Source of the DNA: a virus
Strand: one strand, 5' to 3'
DNA length: 32,671 bases
Virus record (IMG/VR): IMGVR_UViG_3300046794_000229
Location: 1 to 32,671 of that record
A model generated the notes under the pieces. That model did no database searches. It had not been told where the DNA came from and saw nothing but the letters and a program-made list of their open reading frames with translations. The position numbers and the translations under genes are program-made. Shown one piece after another: positions 7,167 through 12,964 of the stretch. The first letter of the stretch is position 1. Each line of letters begins with the position of its first letter.

Positions 7167-7534
7167 GCCGCGCTCCGTGCGAAGAAGTGGTTCCACACGC
7201 GCTGCTCGATGCGGTTCTCGCGGGCGGACTCGGCGCGGCGACGCTCCATGTCGGCGATGTCGCGCTCGGCCAGCGCCTCGGCTTCGAAGTAGATGGCCGC
7301 CTCGACGGCTGCCGCGTGGTCGACGCCCACCGCTGCGGAATGGCCGACCACGGCTGCACGGAGGATGTCGCGCGCATCGCCTTCGAAGTTGCCGAGGTCC
7401 AGCCGGTCCACCACGGCGGCAACGGTCGACGCGCGGTTCACGCGGATGTCGTGCCGGATGGCGTGAATGCGGGCGTCAATCAGCTCGATGACGCGGTTTT
7501 CGCGCGCCTCGGCGTCGTAGGGGAAGCGATCCAT
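7163..7534 (-). CDS. first gene of the leftward early operon, unknown function
   Basis: The 123-residue product starts MDRFPYDAEARENRVIELID and is almost wholly helical and charged (RIHAIRHDIRVNRAST, AERDIADMERRRAESAREN). It is the promoter-proximal gene of the PL operon: the predicted transcript starts near 7572 and the ATG at 7534 follows a GGAG site 8-9 bp upstream. An upstream in-frame start at 7606 would lie across the promoter, so it is rejected. It has no visible N-type arginine-rich motif at its N-terminus, so I do not call it an antiterminator. Confidence 0.75.
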   Translation of the reverse strand: MDRFPYDAEARENRVIELIDARIHAIRHDIRVNRASTVAAVVDRLDLGNFEGDARDILRAAVVGHSAAVGVDHAAAVEAAIYFEAEALAERDIADMERRRAESARENRIEQRVWNHFFARSAA

Positions 7535-7578
7535 CGGAGGTCTCCATCTGCCCTGCTGGGCTGTTGCGATGGAGTGAT

Positions 7579-7629
7579 CGTATAGCGTTTCGCTAAATTG
7601 CGTCAAGCATTATTTATAGCGATGCGCTA
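7579..7629 (-). promoter_or_regulatory. leftward early promoter PL with two repressor operators
   Basis: On the minus strand, TTGACG (7601-7606) and TATACG (7579-7584) are separated by 16 bp. A perfect palindrome TAGCG-TTT-CGCTA (7583-7595) lies across the spacer and -10 box, and a second, TAGCG-ATG-CGCTA (7617-7629), lies upstream of the -35 box. The same palindrome class controls the cI/cro region, so the phage repressor should silence this promoter in the lysogen. Operator centres are 34 bp apart here. Confidence 0.85.
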
Positions 7630-7693
7630 AATTTTTCGTTAGACTCTCGACAGGCTCGAACACCTCGGGCGCGCCGGCCCGGCGTCTGGGCGT

Positions 7694-7716
7694 AAAAAAG
7701 CCGCATCGTGTGCGGC
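7694..7716 (-). terminator. intrinsic terminator, minus strand
   Basis: Read on the minus strand: GCCGCA, a 5-nt loop, TGCGGC, then six T. It would stop leftward transcription coming from the repressor and lipoprotein side before it reaches PL, insulating the early operon from lysogenic transcription. Confidence 0.8.
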
Positions 7717-7727
7717 ATGGAGGATGG

Positions 7728-8048
7728 ATGGGAACGAATCAACAGGATCTGCACGAGCAGAACCAGTGCAATTCGGCTGCAGTAAGTGAGACAAGCTTCG
7801 TCACTCAGGCGCTGGGAGTGCCGCGCGTAGGAGCGAAGTGCGATTTGGAGATGGACGTCGACGTGAAGCTGGTCATGGAATTCATGCAGGAAAACATGTC
7901 CGCATCGAAGCTGGTGGGCGTAGCCCAGGCGCTGGCGACCATGGCGCCGATTATGTGGGGATGGTACGAGCGCGAAAAAGTATGTGCGCTCGCGTTGCGT
8001 CACCCTGCTCTTACGCGTGGGTCGACATTACAGCCAGCTGCCACCTGA
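7728..8048 (+). CDS. unknown accessory protein, opposite to flanking genes
   Basis: The 106-residue product begins MGTNQQDLHEQNQCNSAAVS. It contains a plausible folded segment VKLVMEFMQENMSASKLVGV followed by an amphipathic, partly hydrophobic AQALATMAPIMWGWYEREK. The ATG at 7728 follows GAGGATGG; an upstream GTG at 7710 lies inside a terminator hairpin and is less likely. The gene runs rightward in an otherwise leftward stretch and its end overlaps the end of the next, convergent gene by 38 bp. The last 25 residues look less protein-like. The hydrophobic helix may associate with membrane. No family recognised. Confidence 0.55.
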   Translation: MGTNQQDLHEQNQCNSAAVSETSFVTQALGVPRVGAKCDLEMDVDVKLVMEFMQENMSASKLVGVAQALATMAPIMWGWYEREKVCALALRHPALTRGSTLQPAAT

Positions 8049-8244
8049 TCAGGCCTTGAGCTGGTGAATGGGCGTGGTGATTTTGCGGCGGCATATGATG
8101 GTTTGCCACAGAGACCATTTCACGCCCACATCCAGTGCATCGATATATTCCTGAGTTAGGAGTGATGGCACCTGGCGCATGTAGAACATCAAAGGCCGAG
8201 TTTTGATTTGGACTTACTGCTTGCTGATATTTATAAAAAGCCAT
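8011..8244 (-). CDS. small Zn-binding-type conserved protein
   Basis: The 77-residue product has a Cys/His-rich core: SGIYRCTGCGREMVSVANHH (about residues 31-50) followed by MPPQNHHAHSPAQGLIRWQL (51-70). Cys36/Cys39 and several His could bind zinc. This G-I-Y-R-C-x-x-C-G ... PPQNHH ... I-R-W pattern occurs in a widespread family of short bacterial and phage proteins of unknown function. The start at 8244 has a GAAAGG site at proper spacing. It lies in the direction of repressor transcription and may be expressed in the lysogen. Confidence 0.75.
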   Translation of the reverse strand: MAFYKYQQAVSPNQNSAFDVLHAPGAITPNSGIYRCTGCGREMVSVANHHMPPQNHHAHSPAQGLIRWQLAVMSTHA

Positions 8245-8312
8245 GCGTACCTTTCGTAGTTTTGGACTTCGATAGAATTGCACACCGCATGCCTGATTGA
8301 TCAGGTCTCATT

Positions 8313-8338
8313 CCCCGCCGCGAGCGGGGATTATTTTT
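8313..8338 (+). terminator. intrinsic terminator-like hairpin, plus strand
   Basis: CCCCGC, a 5-nt loop, GCGGGG, then ATTATTTTT. The T-tract is on the plus strand, so it would end rightward transcription from the 7728-8048 gene before it runs into the lipoprotein genes. On the minus strand no T-run follows the stem. Confidence 0.6.
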
Positions 8339-8609
8339 AAACGCATCGAAACATGATTTGCGACTGCTGTGGCGTCCACCCCTGCGTTCCACCATTCGAT
8401 GCATTCATCAGCTCAAATCGTTTTCCCATCGCGCCACAAAATTCCGTGCCGCGTTTAATACTCAGCGCAGTCACTTCCGCATCAGATTTCATGCCCCCAT
8501 GTACTACAGCGCCGACCAGGTAGGATCCTTGGCCAGTCGGGACAACATCGCTAACAGATTGACAGGCCGCGAGTATGGCCATGAAAGGAATTAGTGCAAT
8601 TGGCTTCAA
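8337..8609 (-). CDS. predicted lipoprotein, paralogue of its upstream neighbour
   Basis: The 90-residue product starts at a TTG (8607-8609) with a GAGG site about 8 bp upstream. It has a type II signal peptide: Lys2, a hydrophobic run and lipobox LAAC with Cys16. The mature part GQGSYLVGAVVHGGMKSDAE... is followed by FCGAMGKRFELM and ends IMFRCV. It shares spacing and key residues with the protein at 8622-8897: G-x-D/S-x-Y-hydrophobic-V, A-E-A/V, F-C-G-x-x-G-K, and a final M-x-F-R/K-C-V. The two Cys may form a disulfide in the periplasm. It is probably a cell-envelope protein made by the lysogen. Confidence 0.8.
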   Translation of the reverse strand: MKPIALIPFMAILAACQSVSDVVPTGQGSYLVGAVVHGGMKSDAEVTALSIKRGTEFCGAMGKRFELMNASNGGTQGWTPQQSQIMFRCV

Positions 8610-8621
8610 TTTAATACCTCA

Positions 8622-8897
8622 TCAGACGCACTTGAACTGCATTTCTGTTTTCGGAAAATTGCCAAGAATGTAGGGTGGCTTGGCGTCACTTGAAGAGACA
8701 ACCTGGAGTGCCTTACCTTTGGTGCCGCAAAACTGCACTGCCTCACCAATTGCCTCGGCCTTCAATGTCCCCATTCCAGTAAAACCAGTTGCCGCTTGGC
8801 GTGACACGAAATATGTATCTTGGCCCATTGCGACAATCCCGGAATTGCTCGCGCAACCGGCAAGAGCAAGTGAACCCACAATGATAATCTTTTTCAT
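8622..8897 (-). CDS. predicted lipoprotein in the repressor operon
   Basis: The 91-residue product starts MKKIIIVGSLALAGCASNSG, a classical lipoprotein signal with lipobox LAGC and Cys15. The mature part contains MGQDTYFVSRQAATGFTGMG, then LKAEAIGEAVQFCGTKGK and a C-terminal MQFKCV. Small D-T-Y-x-V-S-R lipoproteins of this type are seen in many Proteobacteria; their function is not established. It lies 32 bp downstream of the repressor gene on the same strand, so it should be co-transcribed in the lysogen (lysogenic conversion). Lower GC than the late genes is noticeable. Confidence 0.82.
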   Translation of the reverse strand: MKKIIIVGSLALAGCASNSGIVAMGQDTYFVSRQAATGFTGMGTLKAEAIGEAVQFCGTKGKALQVVSSSDAKPPYILGNFPKTEMQFKCV

Positions 8898-8929
8898 TTC
8901 ACCCCATCCAGCACAAGCGTGCCGCATCG

Positions 8930-9670
8930 TTATATATGCGTGCTTTCTTTCCGCACGACCTTGCCAATTACAATGCACTCGGCTCCTTTGCATTGCTTCT
9001 TGTGATATTTCCGTTGATCCGCATTATCAGACGATAGCCACCACTGCCCGGCATCGCGAATCAACCGCTTGACCACGGCCTCACCCTCGTAATTCACAAC
9101 ATAGACCGCGCCGTCGACTAATTTTGTATCTCGCGTATTCACGACGATCACGTCACCGTCGTACAAAGCCGGCTCCATGCTCTCGCCGCGCACGGTCGTC
9201 GAGATCAATGCATCGCGACTTAGTCCTTCCCTCAGCATCCACCTGGTGGGCACGCCCTGGGTTTCGCCATCGTAGTGTTCTGGCTCGACCTGGAAGCCCG
9301 TGATGCCAGCCTGGACCTTGATCTTTACCTTCTTGATCTGAGTCATGCTCGGATCATCTTGATCGGCCGCGTGCACACGCTTGGCGCCCGGCACCAGGTG
9401 GAGGATGTCCGCTGTCACGCTCGATGCCTCTTGTGACTCCCGGGCGACGTCCATCCATCCGGGCTGCTCGCCGATTGCGGCCTCAATACGGCGCGCCATA
9501 TCGTCACCCATGGTCTTGGGCGTACCCGATTTGCTGTCGGGAGTACGGTTCTTGATCTGGCTCAGGTAGGCGGGGGACGTCTTGGCCGCTTCCGCAAGCT
9601 TTGCGGCCGAGCCTGCGCGTTCGATCGCGATCAAGAGGTTCTGCCGGCGGACTTCGTCATTTGTTTGCAT
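8930..9670 (-). CDS. cI: CI-type phage repressor (HTH plus S24 LexA-like peptidase)
   Basis: The 246-residue product maintains lysogeny by binding the TAGCG-N3-CGCTA operators, and is expected to cleave itself when RecA is activated. It has an N-terminal HTH (AAKLAEAAKTSPAYLSQIKN, about residues 22-41), a candidate Ala-Gly cleavage site (121-122), and S24 peptidase motifs: RGESMEPALYDGD with nucleophile Ser164 and EAVVKRLI with general-base Lys201. The start at 9670 gives a normal HTH repressor; alternative starts at 9688 and further upstream lie in the operators. No good Shine-Dalgarno precedes it and the leader from PRM would be only a few bases. Confidence 0.93.
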   Translation of the reverse strand: MQTNDEVRRQNLLIAIERAGSAAKLAEAAKTSPAYLSQIKNRTPDSKSGTPKTMGDDMARRIEAAIGEQPGWMDVARESQEASSVTADILHLVPGAKRVHAADQDDPSMTQIKKVKIKVQAGITGFQVEPEHYDGETQGVPTRWMLREGLSRDALISTTVRGESMEPALYDGDVIVVNTRDTKLVDGAVYVVNYEGEAVVKRLIRDAGQWWLSSDNADQRKYHKKQCKGAECIVIGKVVRKESTHI

Positions 9671-9682
9671 CTGAGCATTAAA

Positions 9683-9747
9683 TAGCATAGCGCTAAACTT
9701 TGAAATATGCGATTCGCTATTGACGACGTTTAGCGAATCGCTATATT
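9683..9747. promoter_or_regulatory. right operator region with PR and PRM
   Basis: Three operators lie at 9683-9695 (TAGCA-TAG-CGCTA, one half-site mismatch), 9707-9719 (ATGCG-ATT-CGCTA, weakest) and 9731-9743 (TAGCG-AAT-CGCTA, perfect). Their centres are exactly 24 bp apart. PR (plus) is TTGACG at 9720-9725 and TATATT at 9742-9747 with a 16-bp spacer, the same spacing as PL, and overlaps the perfect site. A weak PRM (minus) can be read with -10 TATGCT at 9684-9689 inside the first operator, so repressor bound there should shut off its own gene. Confidence 0.88.
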
Positions 9748-9755
9748 CTGTCCTC

Positions 9756-9998
9756 ATGGACATCAAAACTTACCTCTCCCAAGAGCGCGGCCGACAAGCA
9801 GCACTGGCCAAGGCTATAGGCGCGCATGCCCCAGACGTAAGCCGCTGGGCCGATGGAACACGTCCGATCCCGGTCATCTACGGCGCGGCGATCGAGACCG
9901 CGACTGGCGGCTTGGTCACGCGCCGCGAGATGTTCCCCGACGACTGGCAACGCATCTGGCCCGAGCTCGCCAACCATCCCGAATCCCAGCCGCAGTAA
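9756..9998 (+). CDS. cro: YdaS/Cro-like antirepressor
   Basis: The 80-residue product begins MDIKTYLSQERGRQAALAKA. It has a helix-turn-helix (ALAKAIGAHAPDVSRWADGT, about residues 16-35) followed by RPIPVIYGAAIETATGG and VTRREMFPDDWQRIWPEL, the signature ending of YdaS-type Cro proteins. It faces the repressor across the shared operators and should repress PRM to favour lytic growth. PR places the transcript start about 2 bp before this ATG and no Shine-Dalgarno is visible, so the mRNA is probably leaderless. An upstream TTG at 9720 would lie on the -35 box and is rejected. A terminator overlaps the 3' end. Confidence 0.92.
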   Translation: MDIKTYLSQERGRQAALAKAIGAHAPDVSRWADGTRPIPVIYGAAIETATGGLVTRREMFPDDWQRIWPELANHPESQPQ

Positions 9999-10013
9999 CC
10001 CCTGCGGCTTTTT
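9988..10013 (+). terminator. intrinsic terminator at the end of cro (tR1-like)
   Basis: AGCCGCAG (9988-9995) and CTGCGGCT (10002-10009) form an 8-bp stem. The cro stop codon lies in the loop and TTTTT follows. In position it is like λ tR1: transcription from PR must read through it to express the genes to the right. Confidence 0.85.
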
Positions 10014-10026
10014 CGCGCCTCGAAAG

Positions 10027-10059
10027 TTGCGCACAGGCAGTTGCAATTGAGCGATTGCA
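10027..10059 (+). repeat. three TTGC repeats at 14-bp period, with an inverted repeat
   Basis: TTGC occurs at 10027, 10041 and 10055, exactly 14 bp apart, within the 116-bp gap between cro and the next gene. The last two flank an inverted repeat TGCAAT-N6-ATTGCA (10042-10059). It may be a binding site for a CII-type or other regulator, or an RNA element downstream of the terminator; chance cannot be excluded. Confidence 0.35.
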
Positions 10060-10114
10060 CCGAAGTACCCCCGATGAATTACCCCACCGAGAACCACCGT
10101 CAAGGAGAAGCACC

Positions 10115-10354
10115 ATGAAAGAAAACCGAAGCATCACCCTGAAATCGCACGTGACCGTCGACGACTTCCTGGCGATCGTCGCCAACGCCAAGGCCGTGAG
10201 GAAGTCGGTCAGCACGCACATCCGCGACTGCTGCCTGCCTCGCGGAAATGTTAAGCCAGAGGGCCGCCCGGGAGCTAGGCCCAGTCTGGTCCCATTTCAG
10301 GCCAAGTTTGCCCCGGCTCGCAGCGTGCGCCCGGCTGCATACATGCGTTCCTGA
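10115..10354 (+). CDS. small RHH-like early protein
   Basis: The 79-residue product starts MKENRSITLKSHVTVDDFLA after an AAGGAGAAG ribosome site. A strand (SITLKSHVT) followed by two helices (VDDFLAIVANAKAVRKSVST, HIRDCCLPR) resembles a ribbon-helix-helix fold, common for small phage regulators. The C-terminal 35 residues are Pro/Arg-rich and probably disordered. It is the first gene after the cro terminator, the position of cII in lambdoid phages, but no CII homology is visible. A DNA-binding role is inferred. Confidence 0.7.
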   Translation: MKENRSITLKSHVTVDDFLAIVANAKAVRKSVSTHIRDCCLPRGNVKPEGRPGARPSLVPFQAKFAPARSVRPAAYMRS

Positions 10355-10375
10355 CCGTTTCACCCCGAGGATTGA

Positions 10376-10552
10376 ATGAACGAACAAACACAGAATCCGC
10401 CGCCGAAGTTCTCGCCCGACCGCCGTGTGGTCATCTGGAACTTCGTCGTGCGCTGCATCGAGAAGGCCGGGCCCGACAGCCGCGCCGCCGATGCACAAAA
10501 GCTCGTGCGGCAGCAGCTGCGCACTGCGACCGATGAAGGGGGGAAGGAATAG
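10376..10552 (+). CDS. 58-residue early protein
   Basis: The frame starts MNEQTQNPPPKFSPDRRVVI and ends ATDEGGKE. The centre (WNFVVRCIEKAG, AAADAQKLVRQQLR-like) is helical. The ATG lies 21 bp after the preceding stop with CCGAGG at moderate spacing, and its TAG overlaps the GTG of the next gene by one base. The coupling and the codon bias support a real gene. Function unknown. Confidence 0.65.
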   Translation: MNEQTQNPPPKFSPDRRVVIWNFVVRCIEKAGPDSRAADAQKLVRQQLRTATDEGGKE

Positions 10553-10767
10553 TGGACCTCTCGATCAAAGCAGCTACCCCCGAGATCATGCGCCAGCGCG
10601 GCGCCGACGCGTTCGACCAGGGCCGCGCCATCGATGATCACCACATGAACCCGGGCGCGCCGGCCATCGCGGACTGGCAGAAAGGCTGGCGTGATCGCCA
10701 GGCCGTCGTCTTCGCGCGCGCGGTCGTCAAGCCCACGCTGGAACTGGCTGGAGCAAATCCGCCATGA
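10552..10767 (+). CDS. RMF-like (ribosome modulation factor) small protein
   Basis: The 71-residue product starts at GTG and contains AFDQGRAIDDHHMNPGAPAI (about residues 20-39) and then ADWQKGWRDRQ (40-50). The pattern A-x-x-x-G-x-A...N-P-x-x...W-x-x-G-W matches the core of the RMF family, which in E. coli dimerises and inactivates 70S ribosomes in stationary phase. Phage copies of this fold are known but their role is unclear. It overlaps the previous stop by one base and the next start as ATGA. The assignment rests on the short motif only. Confidence 0.65.
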   Translation: MDLSIKAATPEIMRQRGADAFDQGRAIDDHHMNPGAPAIADWQKGWRDRQAVVFARAVVKPTLELAGANPP

Positions 10768-11201
10768 GAACGAAAACCGTCAAGCGCCACTGGTGCGACT
10801 TCTGCAACCGCGCCGGTCTGCAGGCGCACGCCATGGCCAAGCACGAACGCCATTGCACGATGAACCCGGCGCGCGCCTGCCGCGCCTGCCGGCTGATCCA
10901 TGGTGGCAACGGGCCGGATGCCGAAGGGCTGCGCGCCCTGGTGGCGATCTTGCCGTCGAATGTTCCTGTTGAATTCGATGCCAACTGCAATTGGACGAAG
11001 GAATACGAGGAATTCACCCAGGCGATCGCTGCCGCCACGCCGAAATTGCGTGAAGCCTCGGACGGTTGCCCTGCCTGCATGTTGGCCGCGATCCGCCAGG
11101 CCGGTATTCCTGTCCCGCTTGTCGACTTCGACTTCAAGGCAGAAATGGCCGAGATAATCAGCGCCTACGCGGCCGAACACATGGACGTGGGGTACTACTG
11201 A
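10764..11201 (+). CDS. Cys-rich probable Zn-binding protein
   Basis: The 145-residue product starts MRTKTVKRHWCDFCNRAGLQ. CxxC (11/14), His27, His30, Cys31 and CxxC (39/42) make one or two metal sites in the first 45 residues, and a third CxxC (102/105) follows in SDGCPACMLAAIRQ. The rest is helical and acidic. It sits directly upstream of the DUF1376 replication gene (TGATG overlap), so a role in replication or its control is plausible. No specific family recognised. Confidence 0.75.
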   Translation: MRTKTVKRHWCDFCNRAGLQAHAMAKHERHCTMNPARACRACRLIHGGNGPDAEGLRALVAILPSNVPVEFDANCNWTKEYEEFTQAIAAATPKLREASDGCPACMLAAIRQAGIPVPLVDFDFKAEMAEIISAYAAEHMDVGYY

Positions 11202-12238
11202 TGGACGCCATGTCCAACCTGCCCGCGCCGCTCACTCCGCCCGACTGCGACCTGCGCGACTTCGCCTTCATGCCGCTCGACGTCGTGCGCCTGCGCGACA
11301 GCGACCTGGCCGTGACAGCCGAGGCCGACGAATTCCGCTGCGCCGTGCTGCTGTGGTGCGCGTCCTGGCACCAGGTCCCGGCCGCCAGCCTGCCCGATGA
11401 CGACAAGGTCCTGGCCCAGTACGCCGGCTACGGCCGCGTCGTGAAGGAATGGCTGAAGGTTCGCGACGGAGCCATGCGTGGCTGGGTGAAGTGCAGCGAT
11501 GGCCGGTTGTATCACGCTGTCGTCGCCGAAAAGGCCAACGAAGCCTGGACCGCGAAGCTGCGACAGCGCCTGAAAACCGAATGCGCGCGCATCAAGAAGC
11601 ACAACGAGCGCCACGGGACAAGCATCCAGTTTCCCGAATTCGATGCGTGGCTTTCTGCTGGTTGTCCCGTGGGACAGCCGCTACCTGTCCCTAGCGACAA
11701 ATCCAAGATGTCCCGAGGACAAACGAGCGATGTCACTGGTGAAAACCACTCCAAGGGACAGGGAGAGGGACAGGGACAGTTAACTTCTAAATCTTCATCG
11801 TCGTCTCAAGCCTCAACCGAAGTTGGTGCCGGCCCGCAATCGGACGACGACGACCACCCCCGGGAGTCGAAGCGGGTCACCGCCATCGTGACCATGCTGC
11901 GAGACGGCGGCATCGACGCAACGCCGGGCGACGCCATCGTGCTTGCCTGGGCTGCCGAACCTCGCGTCACCAAGGACGTGCTGACCGCAGCGATCGCCAG
12001 AGCACGGCAGTTCAAGCCAGGCGAGGCCATCGGGCTCGTCTACCTCGACAAGGCCGTGCAGACCGTCCTGCAGCGTCAGAACGCACCGGCTGCGCCGCTG
12101 CCCGCTGCTGCCTCGCCTGCCGCACCGCGCAAGCCGCAGGGCAACGACCCCAAGGGCACGGACGAGAGCTACGACGAGTGGCAAACCCGTGTCGCGGCAT
12201 TCGAGAGGGCCCAGCGCAACGGAGGCATGGCCGCATGA
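11201..12238 (+). CDS. DUF1376 phage replication protein
   Basis: The 345-residue product has an N-terminal DUF1376 domain: DLRDFAFMPLDVVRLRDSDL, then FRCAVLLWCASWHQVPAASL and GYGRVVKEWLKVRDGAMRGW, ending in KCSDGRLYHAVVAEKANEAW. It then has a basic helix (RLKTECARIKKHNERHG), a Ser/Gly/Gln-rich linker (about residues 155-215), and a C-terminal helical domain resembling replication-initiator tails. DUF1376 proteins occupy the replication slot in many phages. The linker is where the coding DNA carries GGGACA repeats, an arrangement like λ O and its origin. The start at 11201 overlaps the preceding stop (TGATG). Confidence 0.88.
   Translation: MDAMSNLPAPLTPPDCDLRDFAFMPLDVVRLRDSDLAVTAEADEFRCAVLLWCASWHQVPAASLPDDDKVLAQYAGYGRVVKEWLKVRDGAMRGWVKCSDGRLYHAVVAEKANEAWTAKLRQRLKTECARIKKHNERHGTSIQFPEFDAWLSAGCPVGQPLPVPSDKSKMSRGQTSDVTGENHSKGQGEGQGQLTSKSSSSSQASTEVGAGPQSDDDDHPRESKRVTAIVTMLRDGGIDATPGDAIVLAWAAEPRVTKDVLTAAIARARQFKPGEAIGLVYLDKAVQTVLQRQNAPAAPLPAAASPAAPRKPQGNDPKGTDESYDEWQTRVAAFERAQRNGGMAA
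11615..11810. repeat. iteron-like GGGACA cluster, candidate replication origin
   Basis: Perfect GGGACA or its complement TGTCCC occurs eight times in 164 bp: 11615 (+), 11663 (-), 11671 (+), 11686 (-), 11709 (-), 11755 (+), 11767 (+), 11773 (+). An imperfect AGGACA lies at 11716. The copies fall in different codon frames, so they are not just a protein repeat, although the last three partly encode a G-Q repeat. A less GC-rich stretch, TTAACTTCTAAATCTTCATC (11779-11798), follows. The layout fits an origin of replication within the initiator gene. Confidence 0.6.
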
Positions 12239-12498
12239 ACCGAGAGCCCGCCCTCTGCTCCACGTGCACACGCTTCCGCGACGACCGCTGCGATGGCTAC
12301 GAGAAGCCGCGGCGTGCCGAGGACACCAACGAGGCGTGCCCACTGTTCCTCGAACGGAAAGTGGCGCAGGCCAGCGCCAGAATGACGCGCAAATCGGCAG
12401 AAACCCGCATGGGTGCTGAGTTTCACCGTGGCGCCATACAGCGACCAGGCAGGACCAACGAGACCATTTCGCGCGCGAGCGCACCGTCCCCGGTATGA
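12235..12498 (+). CDS. small Cys-rich early protein
   Basis: The 87-residue product begins MNREPALCSTCTRFRDDRCD. Cys8, Cys11, Cys19 and Cys35 (in NEACPLF) could form one metal site. The C-terminal half is basic and probably disordered (RMTRKSAETRM, RPGRTNETISRA). It overlaps the DUF1376 stop as ATGA and precedes rusA by 34 bp. Function unknown. Confidence 0.7.
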   Translation: MNREPALCSTCTRFRDDRCDGYEKPRRAEDTNEACPLFLERKVAQASARMTRKSAETRMGAEFHRGAIQRPGRTNETISRASAPSPV

Positions 12499-12532
12499 CG
12501 GGAACGACAACAACAACGGGAGAACCTGAACC

Positions 12533-12964
12533 ATGATGACCACCTTCACCGTCCCCGGGCAGCCCGTCGCCAAGGGCCGCCCCAAGTTCGCACGCCGCGG
12601 CGCCCACGTGGTCGCGTACACGCCGGCCAAGACCGCCAGCTACGAGAACCTGGTGAAGCTCGCCGCCAGCACCGCCATGCGCGGCATCGAGCCGACCGCG
12701 CGCCCCGTGGCCCTGTCCGTGACGCTGAACCTGCAGATCCCGGCCAGCTGGTCGAACAAGCGCCGCGCGGCCGCTGCCGCCGGCACGATCTGCGCCACGA
12801 AGAAGCCCGACGCCGACAACGTGCTCAAGGGGATTAAGGACGGCTGCAACGGCATCGTGTGGGCCGACGACGCCCAAGTCGTGCGCATTACGATCGACAA
12901 GCGTTACGCCGAGGTGCCGTGCGCGGTCGTGCACGTGGTCGAGGTGGCCGGGGAGGCAGCATGA
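12533..12964 (+). CDS. rusA: RusA family Holliday junction resolvase
   Basis: The 143-residue product cuts branched DNA such as Holliday junctions, helping to resolve recombination or replication intermediates before packaging. It shows the family N-terminus FTVPGQPVAKGRPKFARRG and the catalytic acidic cluster KKPDADNVLKGIKDGCNGIV followed by WADDAQVV, which supplies the conserved Asp residues. E. coli RusA is 120 aa, so length is normal. The start follows a GGGAGAA site; two consecutive ATGs are present and the first is used here. It is translationally coupled to the next gene (ATGA). Confidence 0.95.
   Translation: MMTTFTVPGQPVAKGRPKFARRGAHVVAYTPAKTASYENLVKLAASTAMRGIEPTARPVALSVTLNLQIPASWSNKRRAAAAAGTICATKKPDADNVLKGIKDGCNGIVWADDAQVVRITIDKRYAEVPCAVVHVVEVAGEAA

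Noticed and set aside
7614-8003. Leftward open frame of 129 codons across the terminator and the PL upstream region
   Set aside because: It covers an operator and a terminator, has no ribosome site and a Cys/His/Arg-biased composition typical of an antisense shadow.
8293-8304. Palindrome CTGATTGATCAG as a possible operator
   Set aside because: Short, a single copy, not at a promoter; can be chance.
9683-9743. Short CRISPR-like array from the 24-bp-spaced repeats
   Set aside because: The repeats are 13-bp palindromes overlapping promoters between two regulator genes, so they are operators.
11813-12934. Leftward open frame of 373 codons opposite the replication gene and rusA
   Set aside because: Antisense to three genes with recognisable motifs or coupled starts.
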